IMG/VR virus record: IMGVR_UViG_3300033431_000002
Location: 1 to 23,422 of that record
DNA: 23,422 nucleotides
Strand: one strand, 5' to 3'
Source: a virus
This document shows positions 15,990 through 21,142 of this stretch, in pieces. Position 1 is the first letter of the stretch. The number at the start of each line of letters is the position of its first letter. A program made the translations under genes and the position numbers. The notes beneath the pieces are model-generated. The model saw nothing but the letters and a program-made list of their open reading frames with translations. It made no database searches and was not told the origin of the DNA.

Positions 15990-17057
15990 TTACAACCTCA
16001 TCGGCATCAGCACATACATATAATCCTCACCATTTTCAAACACCATCGGACTTTCTACATCCACAAGCCTTATTTCTACTTTACCATCTGCGTTGTCAAT
16101 GAACTGTTTGAGATACTTACCATTAAACGCTATATGCATTTCACCAGAAACCTCTCTCGCTGGCACCTTTACTTCAATTTCTCCGTAGTCCGGACTTTGC
16201 GTCTTCATCACTATTTCTTCACTACCTACAAACATCTCAACACCAATCGCATCTTTACCAAGCACGAGAAGTTTCTTTAATGCTTTTTGCATATCATCAG
16301 CATAAAATACCGCTTTGCAAGTGTAGTCAGAAGGTATCACTGCTTCGTAGTCTGGATATTCGCCTTCTGTATTTCTCAAAGCCAGTTCCCACAAATCCGT
16401 TGCTACAAAAGTCATGTTTTCCGTTGCACCGAGTTTGACAACGTCAGTATCGTCAAGCAAGTCTTTAAGCACAACCAAACCACTTACATGCAACTTAAAC
16501 CGTTTATCAAAACTCATCGGATGCTTGTAAATTACAAGCCTGTATCCGTCAGAACCTACAAAGTTTATGTGGTCTCCTTTACCATCAATCAATATACATT
16601 TCAGATTGTCAGTCTCCTTGCTTGTTGCAAAACCTACTCTTTCAATTGCGTCAAGGAGTAGCTTTGCGTCAAACTCAATGTCATAAACTGGTTCTGGAAA
16701 TTCTGGTAAATCTGCATCACCTATCACTAAAAACCTCGCCTTAGCCCTGCCAGACTTTACTTCAAGATGTGTATCCTCTGGTGCAAGAAGTATTTCTTCA
16801 TCCAACTCTTTTACAAACTTTGCAAACTTTGTTCCATCAACATACACTGTCTTGGGTTCAAGGAATAGACCAACAGGTTCCAATGGCACTCTAACTGTCA
16901 AAAACCGCTCCAAGTTCGTAGCTTGCATGATAAGATAGTCCTTCTCAAAAGTTAGCTTAACTGCTTGCAAATAAAAAGCTGATGCTTTTCTCTCAACAGC
17001 TTTTGCTACAGTTTGCAAAGCATCTGCAAGTTGTGATTTGTAAAGTCTCACCAACAT
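15990..17057 (-). CDS. dnaN: DNA polymerase III beta sliding clamp
   Basis: 355 residues, close to the 360-370 of bacterial clamps. The homodimeric ring encircles DNA and tethers polymerases. Three repeated domains are recognisable: an N-terminal helix with 'LADALQTVAKAVERKASAFYL' (residues about 10-30), 'NFVGSDGYRLVIYK' (165-178, equivalent to the ATDGHRLA motif), 'EGEYPDYEAVIP' (231-242, equivalent to RFPDYxRVIP), and a C-terminus 'YVLMPMRL' (348-355), which carries the conserved pocket-lining MPMRL. The start has AAGGAGGTGTGAGCC. A phage-borne clamp is uncommon, since most phages borrow the host clamp or use unrelated processivity factors. It could recruit a phage or host replicase, or compete with the host clamp. 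Confidence 0.95.
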   Translation of the reverse strand: MLVRLYKSQLADALQTVAKAVERKASAFYLQAVKLTFEKDYLIMQATNLERFLTVRVPLEPVGLFLEPKTVYVDGTKFAKFVKELDEEILLAPEDTHLEVKSGRAKARFLVIGDADLPEFPEPVYDIEFDAKLLLDAIERVGFATSKETDNLKCILIDGKGDHINFVGSDGYRLVIYKHPMSFDKRFKLHVSGLVVLKDLLDDTDVVKLGATENMTFVATDLWELALRNTEGEYPDYEAVIPSDYTCKAVFYADDMQKALKKLLVLGKDAIGVEMFVGSEEIVMKTQSPDYGEIEVKVPAREVSGEMHIAFNGKYLKQFIDNADGKVEIRLVDVESPMVFENGEDYMYVLMPMRL

Positions 17058-17060
17058 GGC

Positions 17061-17546
17061 TCACACCTCCTTGCCAAACATTTTTGTATCAACAAACAAA
17101 ATTTGCTTGGTATTGTAGTATAACTCTTTTGCTATACGCCTTTCAACCTCGTCAAAGGTTAAAAAGCGGAACCTTTCGTGAAAATGTTCGCTTTTTGTAA
17201 AAGGCAACCAGAATTTCTTCTTTCCATCAGTAAAAATTGCTATTCTTTCTGGTTCTTTGTCCGTGTCTTCATATGCTCTTTGCAAAGCTACGGTTTCCTG
17301 GTCAAAGTCAAGTTGATAGTATTCTTCAATAAGCATCGTTTCAAAATGCTTGTGATACCACCTAAACTTTGCCAAGAGTTTCGGTTCTAATGCGTCTGCT
17401 AAATCGTGCTTTGAGTGTTTTACTGCTTCTTCATCAAGAAGACGCACATGAATGCGTATCTCTCCGTTGTTGCCGAACAAGATGAAAGTATAGTCATAAA
17501 TGGAAGGAAACTGCAACGGGTGAGGTATAAGTTTGACTAACTCCAT
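17061..17546 (-). CDS. Unknown protein upstream of the clamp gene
   Basis: 161 residues from the ATG at 17544-17546, which has AAGGAGGTG seven bases upstream and overlaps the upstream stop (TGATG); a longer form to 17585 would place the ribosome site inside the gene. Mixed alpha/beta, with 'YTFILFGNNGEIRIHVRLLD' (about 17-37), a His/Lys-rich segment (KHSKHDLADAL) and a helix 'FDEVERRIAKELYYNTKQIL' near the end. It ends four bases before the clamp gene start, so the two are probably translated together. No family recognised; a role in DNA replication is a guess from the neighbour. Confidence 0.7.
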   Translation of the reverse strand: MELVKLIPHPLQFPSIYDYTFILFGNNGEIRIHVRLLDEEAVKHSKHDLADALEPKLLAKFRWYHKHFETMLIEEYYQLDFDQETVALQRAYEDTDKEPERIAIFTDGKKKFWLPFTKSEHFHERFRFLTFDEVERRIAKELYYNTKQILFVDTKMFGKEV

Positions 17547-18091
17547 CACAACACCTCCTTCAGGCTTTTTAATTTTTCCTTCCAAGAAGGGTGGATGTAA
17601 AACATTTGTTTAAGTTGTTCAAAACTTTTTTGTAAGACATCTAAAAACTCCTCTTCCGTTAGAAATTCAACAGTGAAATTACCTTCGTTATCAGAGAAAA
17701 CATTTTCATCCTCAAAAACCTTTGGATTTTCATCAACACGAATAACAAAAACTTTATCGCAATCTTCATGAGAAAAGTAAATAAAAGTTTCTCCTATATT
17801 TTGCTCTGCGTTTCTCTCTACTATTTTTACATAAAAAACCTCTCCACAAAAGTCAAGCTTATATACCAATAGTAGATTATTATTTCTCTCAAACTTCATT
17901 ATTAACTCTGCTTCCTTCGCTTCTGAAAATTTCCGAGGGGGAGGATTTAATTTTCTCATAATGTAATCTAACATATATGAAGGCAAAACTTCCACACGAA
18001 TATTACGCTCTTTTCTGCTATCAAAAACACGCAAATGAAATTCTTTATAACTAATATACACAGTTTGTGAGAGAACTTGATGTGCTCTCAT
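17546..18091 (-). CDS. Unknown protein following the AcrIII-1 gene
   Basis: 181 residues from ATG at 18089-18091 (GGAGG seven bases upstream), overlapping the stop of the AcrIII-1 gene as TGATG. Charged alpha/beta protein; a Pro-rich turn (KLNPPPRKF, about 47-55), a strand-rich middle part (FYVKIVERN, FVIRVDENPK) and an acidic region (VFEDENVFSDNEGNFTVEF) precede a helical C-terminus (LQKSFEQLKQMF). It lies directly after AcrIII-1, so it is a candidate anti-defence or early host-takeover gene by association only. No family recognised. Confidence 0.7.
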   Translation of the reverse strand: MRAHQVLSQTVYISYKEFHLRVFDSRKERNIRVEVLPSYMLDYIMRKLNPPPRKFSEAKEAELIMKFERNNNLLLVYKLDFCGEVFYVKIVERNAEQNIGETFIYFSHEDCDKVFVIRVDENPKVFEDENVFSDNEGNFTVEFLTEEEFLDVLQKSFEQLKQMFYIHPSWKEKLKSLKEVL

Positions 18092-18450
18092 CACACTACC
18101 TCCACCATCACAAAGCTTGCTTGTCCTTTGTTATACAGGTCAAGCACTTCTTCTTTGCTTAGCACTTGTCCTTCTTGAAGTCTTACGCCTAACTGAAAGA
18201 CAATCAAAATGTCTCCTGACTGAAGCTTGATTGCGGTTCTGTTAGTTGGAACTTCAATGCCAAGTAAAGCTGAAAGAATTTCTGCAGTACTTTGGTGTCC
18301 GACTGCACTTTCAAAACCGAGTTCAAGCAAGGACTTAACCCGCTGAAGGTCAATCGGTCTGACGAACAGTCTGACTGGTACTGGAACTTCAGGGTTAAGG
18401 TTAAGCATGTTGAGGCTGAATGCATTGGATAAGTAGATTTTGTGTTGCAT
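18091..18450 (-). CDS. acrIII-1: AcrIII-1 family anti-CRISPR ring nuclease (DUF1874)
   Basis: 119 residues, the normal size. The family signature is clear: N-terminal 'YLSNAFSLNML' (6-16), 'SAVGHQSTAEILSALLGIEV' (48-67), 'GDILIVFQLGVRLQEGQVLS' (79-98). The key catalytic His of the family (H47 in SIRV1 gp29) corresponds to His 52 in GHQSTAE; Arg 90 and Glu 93 keep the R-x-x-E spacing of the active site. Characterised members cleave cyclic tetra-adenylate (cA4), the second messenger of type III CRISPR, and so switch off the Csm6/Csx1 defence. Located first in the operon behind a near-perfect promoter and an AAGGAGGTGTAGCC leader, it is placed for immediate expression. It also resembles STIV B116 of archaeal viruses. 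Enzyme activity here is inferred from conserved residues. Confidence 0.93.
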   Translation of the reverse strand: MQHKIYLSNAFSLNMLNLNPEVPVPVRLFVRPIDLQRVKSLLELGFESAVGHQSTAEILSALLGIEVPTNRTAIKLQSGDILIVFQLGVRLQEGQVLSKEEVLDLYNKGQASFVMVEVV

Positions 18451-18477
18451 GGCTACACCTCCTTAAGGTTTTGCAAT

Positions 18478-18506
18478 ATTATACCACAAAACGAGGCAAA
18501 AGTCAA
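18478..18506 (-). promoter_or_regulatory. Strong promoter of the AcrIII-1-led operon
   Basis: Minus strand: TTGACT (18506-18501), 17-bp spacer, TATAAT (18483-18478), followed 28 bases later by the AcrIII-1 ATG with AAGGAGGTG. The near-consensus host sigma70 pattern suggests expression as soon as the DNA enters. Confidence 0.85.
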
Positions 18507-18540
18507 GTGGGTTGCCCATTGGAAAAAGAACTTCTGTAGG

Positions 18541-18620
18541 AACAACGATAGGCCCGCCCGCGCCCCGCTGTGGGCGTTTCCGTGCGCCGTGCCCGTGCCG
18601 TGCCCATGTCCCACTTGAGA
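18541..18620. other. GC-rich island upstream of the operon promoter
   Basis: A run of GC-rich DNA (for example GGCCCGCCCGCGCCCCGC and repeated CCGTGC/GTGCC words) stands out in an otherwise AT-rich window. It is non-coding as far as I can see. It lies between the inverted-repeat cluster and the promoter. Use as a protein-binding or DNA-topology element is only a guess. Confidence 0.5.
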
Positions 18621-18633
18621 ACCGCCACGCTTT

Positions 18634-18724
18634 GTAAATAAACACTCACTTATACACCCATGCTTTGTAAATAAACACTTACTCACACGCCGTGCCATGC
18701 TTTGGTAAGTGAGTGTTTATTTAC
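18634..18724. repeat. Three-copy 19-bp repeat, two direct and one inverted
   Basis: GTAAATAAACACTCACTTA (18634-18652) is a perfect inverted match to 18706-18724, and a third, slightly diverged copy lies at 18667-18685 (direct to the first). Each direct copy is preceded by GCTTT and the word CCATGCTTTG recurs. The cluster is about 130 bp upstream of the operon promoter, so operator or activator sites are plausible; it could also fold as alternative hairpins if transcribed. Confidence 0.8.
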
Positions 18725-18730
18725 TTGCAA

Positions 18731-18770
18731 GGTAAAAAGAAAAGAGAGCATGGCATTTAAGCCATGCCCT
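18731..18770 (-). terminator. Rho-independent terminator of the two-gene operon
   Basis: On the minus strand GCATGGC and GCCATGC form a 7-bp stem with a 6-base loop (18748-18767), followed by a T-rich tract (TCTCTTTTCTTTTT). It sits 15-50 bases after the stop of gene 18782-19144 and separates that operon from the AcrIII-1 operon. Confidence 0.8.
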
Positions 18771-18781
18771 GGGATGGTAAT

Positions 18782-19144
18782 CTAACTACTTATAAGGGTT
18801 TTTAACTGTTTATATTTCCCTTCATCATAAATTAATGGGTACCCATCAAAATTTTCCAATTGCAAAGCTCTTTTAAACTTATCCAAATCTTCTAATATGT
18901 AGATTGTGAAAGGTTGGAAATTCTGAATTCTGAATAACAGCTTTCTTTTTTCATAAATAGAGATAAGCACCTTACCATCCCTTAAAAGGTTATACTCTTT
19001 TGTAATAACAAATATACCATTTTCCCAATAAACTCTTATCCTGTTTCCATTGTTAAAATAGACAAAAACAGGAATTAAGGTGTTTATTTTTCTCTCTGTC
19101 TTAGCATCTAAAGGTTTTACTGTAAAGGTTATATCCCTTCTCAT
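18782..19144 (-). CDS. Unknown early protein, second gene of small operon
   Basis: 120 residues, ATG preceded by AAGGGGGGTGTAAGCC. Basic, strand-rich protein: N-terminal 'DITFTVKPLDAKTERKI', then a run of alternating strands (FVYFNNGNRIRVYWENGIFVI is the clearest, about residues 27-47) and a helical C-terminus with 'EDLDKFKRALQLENFDG'. It follows the acidic 85-residue gene by 14 bases and is terminated by the hairpin at 18731-18770, so the two form one operon. No recognisable family. Early expression is inferred from the promoter and the leader sequence. Confidence 0.75.
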   Translation of the reverse strand: MRRDITFTVKPLDAKTERKINTLIPVFVYFNNGNRIRVYWENGIFVITKEYNLLRDGKVLISIYEKRKLLFRIQNFQPFTIYILEDLDKFKRALQLENFDGYPLIYDEGKYKQLKTLISS

Positions 19145-19158
19145 GGCTTACACCCCCC

Positions 19159-19416
19159 TTATAGGATTTCTTCATTTTCTATATGCTCTATATCCTGTAA
19201 AATATCCCTAACTTCATCAGTTAAATATTCCGTAATATCATCCAAATCATACTCACCTAAATAAATCACCTTGCCATTGTCTAAACCTATTTCATTAATC
19301 CCTTCTTTTATAGCCAGCTTCAACACATCACTTAAATCACCTTCTAAATCTTCAAAGCTAAAGCACCAAGTATAATATGCAAACTCTATAAGATCTCTTA
19401 ACCTTACGTATGTCAT
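19159..19416 (-). CDS. Small, very acidic early protein
   Basis: 85 residues, ATG preceded by AAGGGGGTGTTGCC. It contains 23 Asp/Glu against six Lys/Arg, a net charge near -17, mostly in helix-forming stretches (FEDLEGDLSDVLKLAIKEG; ITEYLTDEVRDILQDIEHI). Such acidity is typical of DNA-mimic anti-restriction or other inhibitor proteins, but no specific family is recognised and many small phage proteins are acidic. Its mRNA leader of about 115 bases contains a predicted pseudoknot, so expression may be regulated after transcription. It is the first gene of a two-gene operon. Confidence 0.7.
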   Translation of the reverse strand: MTYVRLRDLIEFAYYTWCFSFEDLEGDLSDVLKLAIKEGINEIGLDNGKVIYLGEYDLDDITEYLTDEVRDILQDIEHIENEEIL

Positions 19417-19442
19417 GGCAACACCCCCTTAAAGTAGTTTTT

Positions 19443-19486
19443 GGGCGTAATATTATTTTTACATGCCCTTACGCCCTTGGGCATGT
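19443..19486 (-). promoter_or_regulatory. Predicted H-type RNA pseudoknot in the early-operon leader
   Basis: Read on the minus strand: ACATGCCC, AA, GGGCGTAA, GGGCATGT, AAAAATAATA, TTACGCCC. The first block pairs with the third (8 bp) and the second with the fourth (8 bp), giving crossing stems, loop 1 of two bases and an A-rich loop 3 of ten bases. It lies between the promoter (19539-19567) and the ribosome site, ending 26 bases before the ATG. A cis-regulatory element, such as a protein-binding site or riboswitch-like fold, is inferred. Confidence 0.6.
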
Positions 19487-19538
19487 GATTACCTAGCTTC
19501 TACCTGGCCTATCCCTTATGTATCTCATGGTAAGGTTC

Positions 19539-19567
19539 AATATAGCACAAGTTTTTTAGCTTGTCAA
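19539..19567 (-). promoter_or_regulatory. Promoter of the two-gene minus-strand early operon
   Basis: Minus strand: TTGACA (19567-19562), 17-bp spacer, TATATT (19544-19539). The predicted start is near 19532, giving a leader of about 115 bases before the ATG at 19416. Confidence 0.8.
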
Positions 19568-19570
19568 GTG

Positions 19571-19647
19571 GTTAAATTTAACATCACATTATGCAAGTCT
19601 TTGTCTTTCAATACTTTGCAAATACTCCGTAATGTTAAATTTAACAT
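19571..19647. repeat. Two copies of palindrome GTTAAATTTAACAT
   Basis: GTTAAATTTAACAT occurs at 19571-19584 and 19634-19647; its core GTTAAATTTAAC is a perfect palindrome. The first copy abuts the -35 box of the promoter at 19562-19567, a position typical of an operator or activator site. The DNA between the copies has no gene. Confidence 0.7.
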
Positions 19648-19726
19648 GCAAGGTTATTATCTCTTTGCATAAACAAACCTGTTCTTGTTAAAATTGTGTT
19701 AAAATTAACATAAAATTAACACAAAA

Positions 19727-19844
19727 TTAACATGTTAAAATTCACGTTAAATTCACGTTAAAATTAACATGTTAAAATTCACGTTAAATTCACGTTAAAA
19801 TTAACATGTTAAAATTCACGTTAAATTCACGTTAAAATTAACAT
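19727..19844. repeat. 37-bp AT-rich tandem repeat, three copies plus a partial
   Basis: The unit begins TTAACATGTTAAAATTCACG and repeats exactly with 37-bp period at 19727, 19764 and 19801, then TTAACAT at 19838. TTAACATGTTAA within each unit is palindromic. Upstream (about 19687-19726) imperfect TTAAAATTAACA words extend the AT-rich block. Candidate DNA-unwinding element or repressor array. Confidence 0.85.
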
Positions 19845-19846
19845 AA

Positions 19847-19894
19847 GAATATTCGCATATTCGCATATCAGAATATTAGCATATTAGAATATTC
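19847..19894. repeat. GAATATTC / GCATAT short repeats
   Basis: GAATATTC occurs at 19847-19854 and 19887-19894, joined by variants (CGCATATTCGCATAT, GAATATTAGCATATTA). All are AT-rich and partly palindromic. Their place between the 37-bp and 24-bp repeats suggests that they are part of the same control or origin region. Confidence 0.55.
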
Positions 19895-19922
19895 ACAAGA
19901 GCGGGTTTTAGTGTTTTATAAC

Positions 19923-20018
19923 ACTGCTGTTAAAACTTTTGATAAGACTGCTGTTAAGACTTTTGATAAGACTACTGCTAAGACTTTTGATAACACTACT
20001 GTCAATACTTTTGATAAT
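19923..20018. repeat. Four 24-bp repeats with a DnaA-box-like word
   Basis: Units at 19923, 19947, 19971 and 19995, consensus ending ACTTTTGATAA. On the minus strand each carries TTATCAAAA, matching the DnaA box TTATCCACA at seven of nine positions, spaced exactly 24 bp. Read in one plus frame the units encode an octapeptide (TAVKTFDK-like), but that frame has no ribosome site and runs into G-rich DNA. Confidence 0.75.
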
Positions 20019-20037
20019 TCTTTTGTCAAATCAGCAA

Positions 20038-20060
20038 GGTGGGGCGGGGTGGGGTGGCGG
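20038..20060 (+). other. G-rich tract with G-quadruplex potential
   Basis: GG, GGGG, GGGG, GGGG, GGCGG separated by single bases on the plus strand. It could form a G-quadruplex. It lies just before the first block of ACCGAAAA boxes. Confidence 0.55.
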
Positions 20061-20095
20061 TTGGTTATGGTGCGTGTTTTTGAGTTTGTCAAGAA

Positions 20096-20391
20096 ACCGA
20101 AAAGCTACTGAAAAGCTACCGAAAAGGATACCGAAAAACTTTCAAACGCTACTCTCTCAATGTTTTTCTTTGTTTCTTGTTTTTTGTTTTTCGGTTTTTC
20201 GGTAGTAGAGAGATGTATAGAAATGTCGCGGGTCTTGCCTGCAAAAATCGCGCCAGGGGTGGGGGTGGGTCGGGTAGGCGGGTTTGGGTAGCAAAACCGA
20301 AAAACCGAAAAGAATTTCACGAAATGCTTGATTTTCAACGGTTTGACGCTTTTCGGTACCCTTTTCGGTGGCTTTTCGGTGGCTTTTCGGT
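20096..20391. repeat. Mirror-symmetric array of twelve ACCGAAAA boxes
   Basis: Forward boxes at 20096, 20107 (ACTGAAAA), 20118 and 20130 are spaced 11, 11, 12 bp. Reverse boxes (TTTTCGGT) at 20350, 20362, 20373 and 20384 are spaced 12, 11, 11, so the outer arms (42 bp each) are inverted copies with four mismatches. Inside, TTTTCGGTTTTTCGGT (20188-20203) and its perfect inverse ACCGAAAAACCGAAAA (20296-20311) give four more boxes. The 11-12 bp spacing puts boxes on one face of the helix. Candidate initiator or regulator binding array. Confidence 0.85.
20256..20288 (+). other. Strong G-quadruplex motif in the array centre
   Basis: GGGG-T-GGGGG-T-GGG-TC-GGG (20256-20274), then GGCGGG and GGG. 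Four G runs with one- or two-base loops fit a stable quadruplex. It sits in the spacer between the two inner ACCGAAAA pairs. Confidence 0.65.
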
Positions 20392-20453
20392 GCTGAGAAA
20401 ATCTTTGATTTTCAACGCTTTGCTAATATCACGCAAGTGCTTGATTTTCAACG
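20328..20453 (+). repeat. Three copies of TTGATTTTCAACG
   Basis: Exact 13-mers at 20328-20340, 20405-20417 and 20441-20453, each followed by a (G/C)TTT. They interleave with the right arm of the ACCGAAAA array. Each includes TTGATTTTCAA, a 4-bp inverted repeat, suitable for a dimeric binding protein. Confidence 0.7.
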
Positions 20454-20508
20454 GTTTTAAGCATCTTTGCAGTGCTGGGCGGGTTGGTCTGATTGCATAA
20501 AAAAGGAC

Positions 20509-20537
20509 TTGACAAACGCTAAAAAGTGTGCTATAAT
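20509..20537 (+). promoter_or_regulatory. Promoter of the first plus-strand gene
   Basis: TTGACA (20509-20514), 17-bp spacer, TATAAT (20532-20537): a full consensus. The AAAGGAGGTGAAGGC ribosome site and ATG follow 32 bases later. Confidence 0.9.
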
Positions 20538-20569
20538 ATACTATAGAAAACTTGAAAGGAGGTGAAGGC

Positions 20570-20758
20570 ATGAGGAGCAAAATTGAAAGACTAAAAAGAG
20601 ATTTTAGTTCCTTGAAAAGAAAGATTGAAAGAAACACAAAAAACATGAAGCTAAGTTTAGAAAACGAGTTAGAAATTTTCTGCAGTCTTGACAAAATAGA
20701 AAAGCTTTTAGAAAAACTTGACAAGTATGAAAAAATGTGTTATAATATACCTATATGA
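20570..20758 (+). CDS. Small charged coiled-coil protein
   Basis: 62 residues from the ATG at 20570 (AAAGGAGGTGAAGGC upstream). It is almost one continuous Lys/Glu/Arg/Leu helix: MRSKIERLKRDFSSLKRKIE at the start, LEKLDKYEKM near the end, with leucines at heptad-like spacing, suggesting a dimeric coiled coil. No family recognised. The final residues (LDKYEKMCYNI) are encoded by the -35, spacer and -10 of the next gene's promoter (20718-20746), so the C-terminal sequence is constrained by promoter function. Possibly a DNA- or RNA-polymerase-binding small regulator; that is speculation. Confidence 0.7.
   Translation: MRSKIERLKRDFSSLKRKIERNTKNMKLSLENELEIFCSLDKIEKLLEKLDKYEKMCYNIPI
20718..20746 (+). 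promoter_or_regulatory. Promoter inside the end of the coiled-coil gene
   Basis: TTGACA (20718-20723), 17-bp spacer, TATAAT (20741-20746), lying within the last codons of the upstream gene. It directs gene 20780-21142. Confidence 0.88.
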
Positions 20759-20779
20759 AAACCTTAAGGAGGTGAAGCC

Positions 20780-21142
20780 ATGAAGATTAAAACAAGCCGG
20801 GAAGTGCTTCAAGAAGCCTTAAATTATGTTAATGCTCTTTATGATGGGAATGTAATTATGGAAACTAAAGACAGAGGACTTTACTATCTTGTGCGGTTAA
20901 AGGTAAAAGACAGTAGGAAAAAAGGAGCAAGACGGAGCCCTAACGGGAGGAGATTAGCTAACGCATGCTGGCATGTGCATGGTTATTTTATTGATAAGAT
21001 TTTTGAACTAGATAATAAGGCAGTAGTGCGTACGAGGGGTAAAACATTCAAAAGAGACAATTGGGATTGGGAAGATTGGAATGCTGGAAGTTTATATAAT
21101 CCTGTTTTTATTTCTGAACTTTGTGATTGTGAAAGGACTTGA
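20780..21142 (+). CDS. Unknown early protein
   Basis: 120 residues, AAGGAGGTGAAGCC before ATG. It has an N-terminal helix (TSREVLQEALNYVNALYDG), a strand 'GLYYLVRLKVKDS', a very basic middle (KKGARRSPNGRR, about 47-58), a 'CWHVHGYFIDKIF' segment and a Trp-rich region (NWDWEDWNAG) before a Cys-containing end (ELCDCERT). The mix of basic loop, His and Cys could suit nucleic-acid or metal binding, but no family was recognised. Its TGA stop (21140-21142) falls inside the -35 box of the next promoter. It has its own consensus promoter. Confidence 0.75.
   Translation: MKIKTSREVLQEALNYVNALYDGNVIMETKDRGLYYLVRLKVKDSRKKGARRSPNGRRLANACWHVHGYFIDKIFELDNKAVVRTRGKTFKRDNWDWEDWNAGSLYNPVFISELCDCERT

Larger units (their letters stand above)
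19571..20460. other. Candidate replication origin / divergent control region
   Basis: About 890 bp without convincing genes lies between divergent promoters. It holds, in order: GTTAAATTTAAC palindromes, 37-bp AT-rich tandem repeats, GAATATTC repeats, four 24-bp repeats carrying a DnaA-box-like 9-mer, two G-quadruplex motifs, and a mirror array of ACCGAAAA boxes. AT-rich unwinding-like repeats beside regularly spaced initiator-like sites are the usual layout of an origin, and a phage-encoded clamp in the same window makes local replication control plausible. No initiator gene was recognised, so this is inference. Confidence 0.5.

Noticed and set aside
18453-18698. Open frames on the minus strand over the GC-rich island and 19-bp repeats
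   Set aside because: No ribosome site, odd composition (HGHGTGTAHGNAHS), and the frame runs through a promoter and inverted repeats; more likely control DNA.
19727-20018. Possible CRISPR array
   Set aside because: The 37-bp and 24-bp repeats are contiguous, with no unique spacers.
19911-20111. Plus-strand open frame encoding an octapeptide repeat (TAVKTFDK)
   Set aside because: Starts at GTG without a ribosome site, ends in G-rich DNA, and the repeats are better explained as spaced binding sites; coding remnant not excluded.
20177-20500. Plus-strand 107-codon frame before the first early gene
   Set aside because: Low-complexity product from iterons and G-runs, no ribosome site, overlaps the repeat array.
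20105-20724. Long minus-strand frames opposite the control region and first early gene
   Set aside because: No ribosome sites; antisense shadows of the repeats and of the coiled-coil gene.
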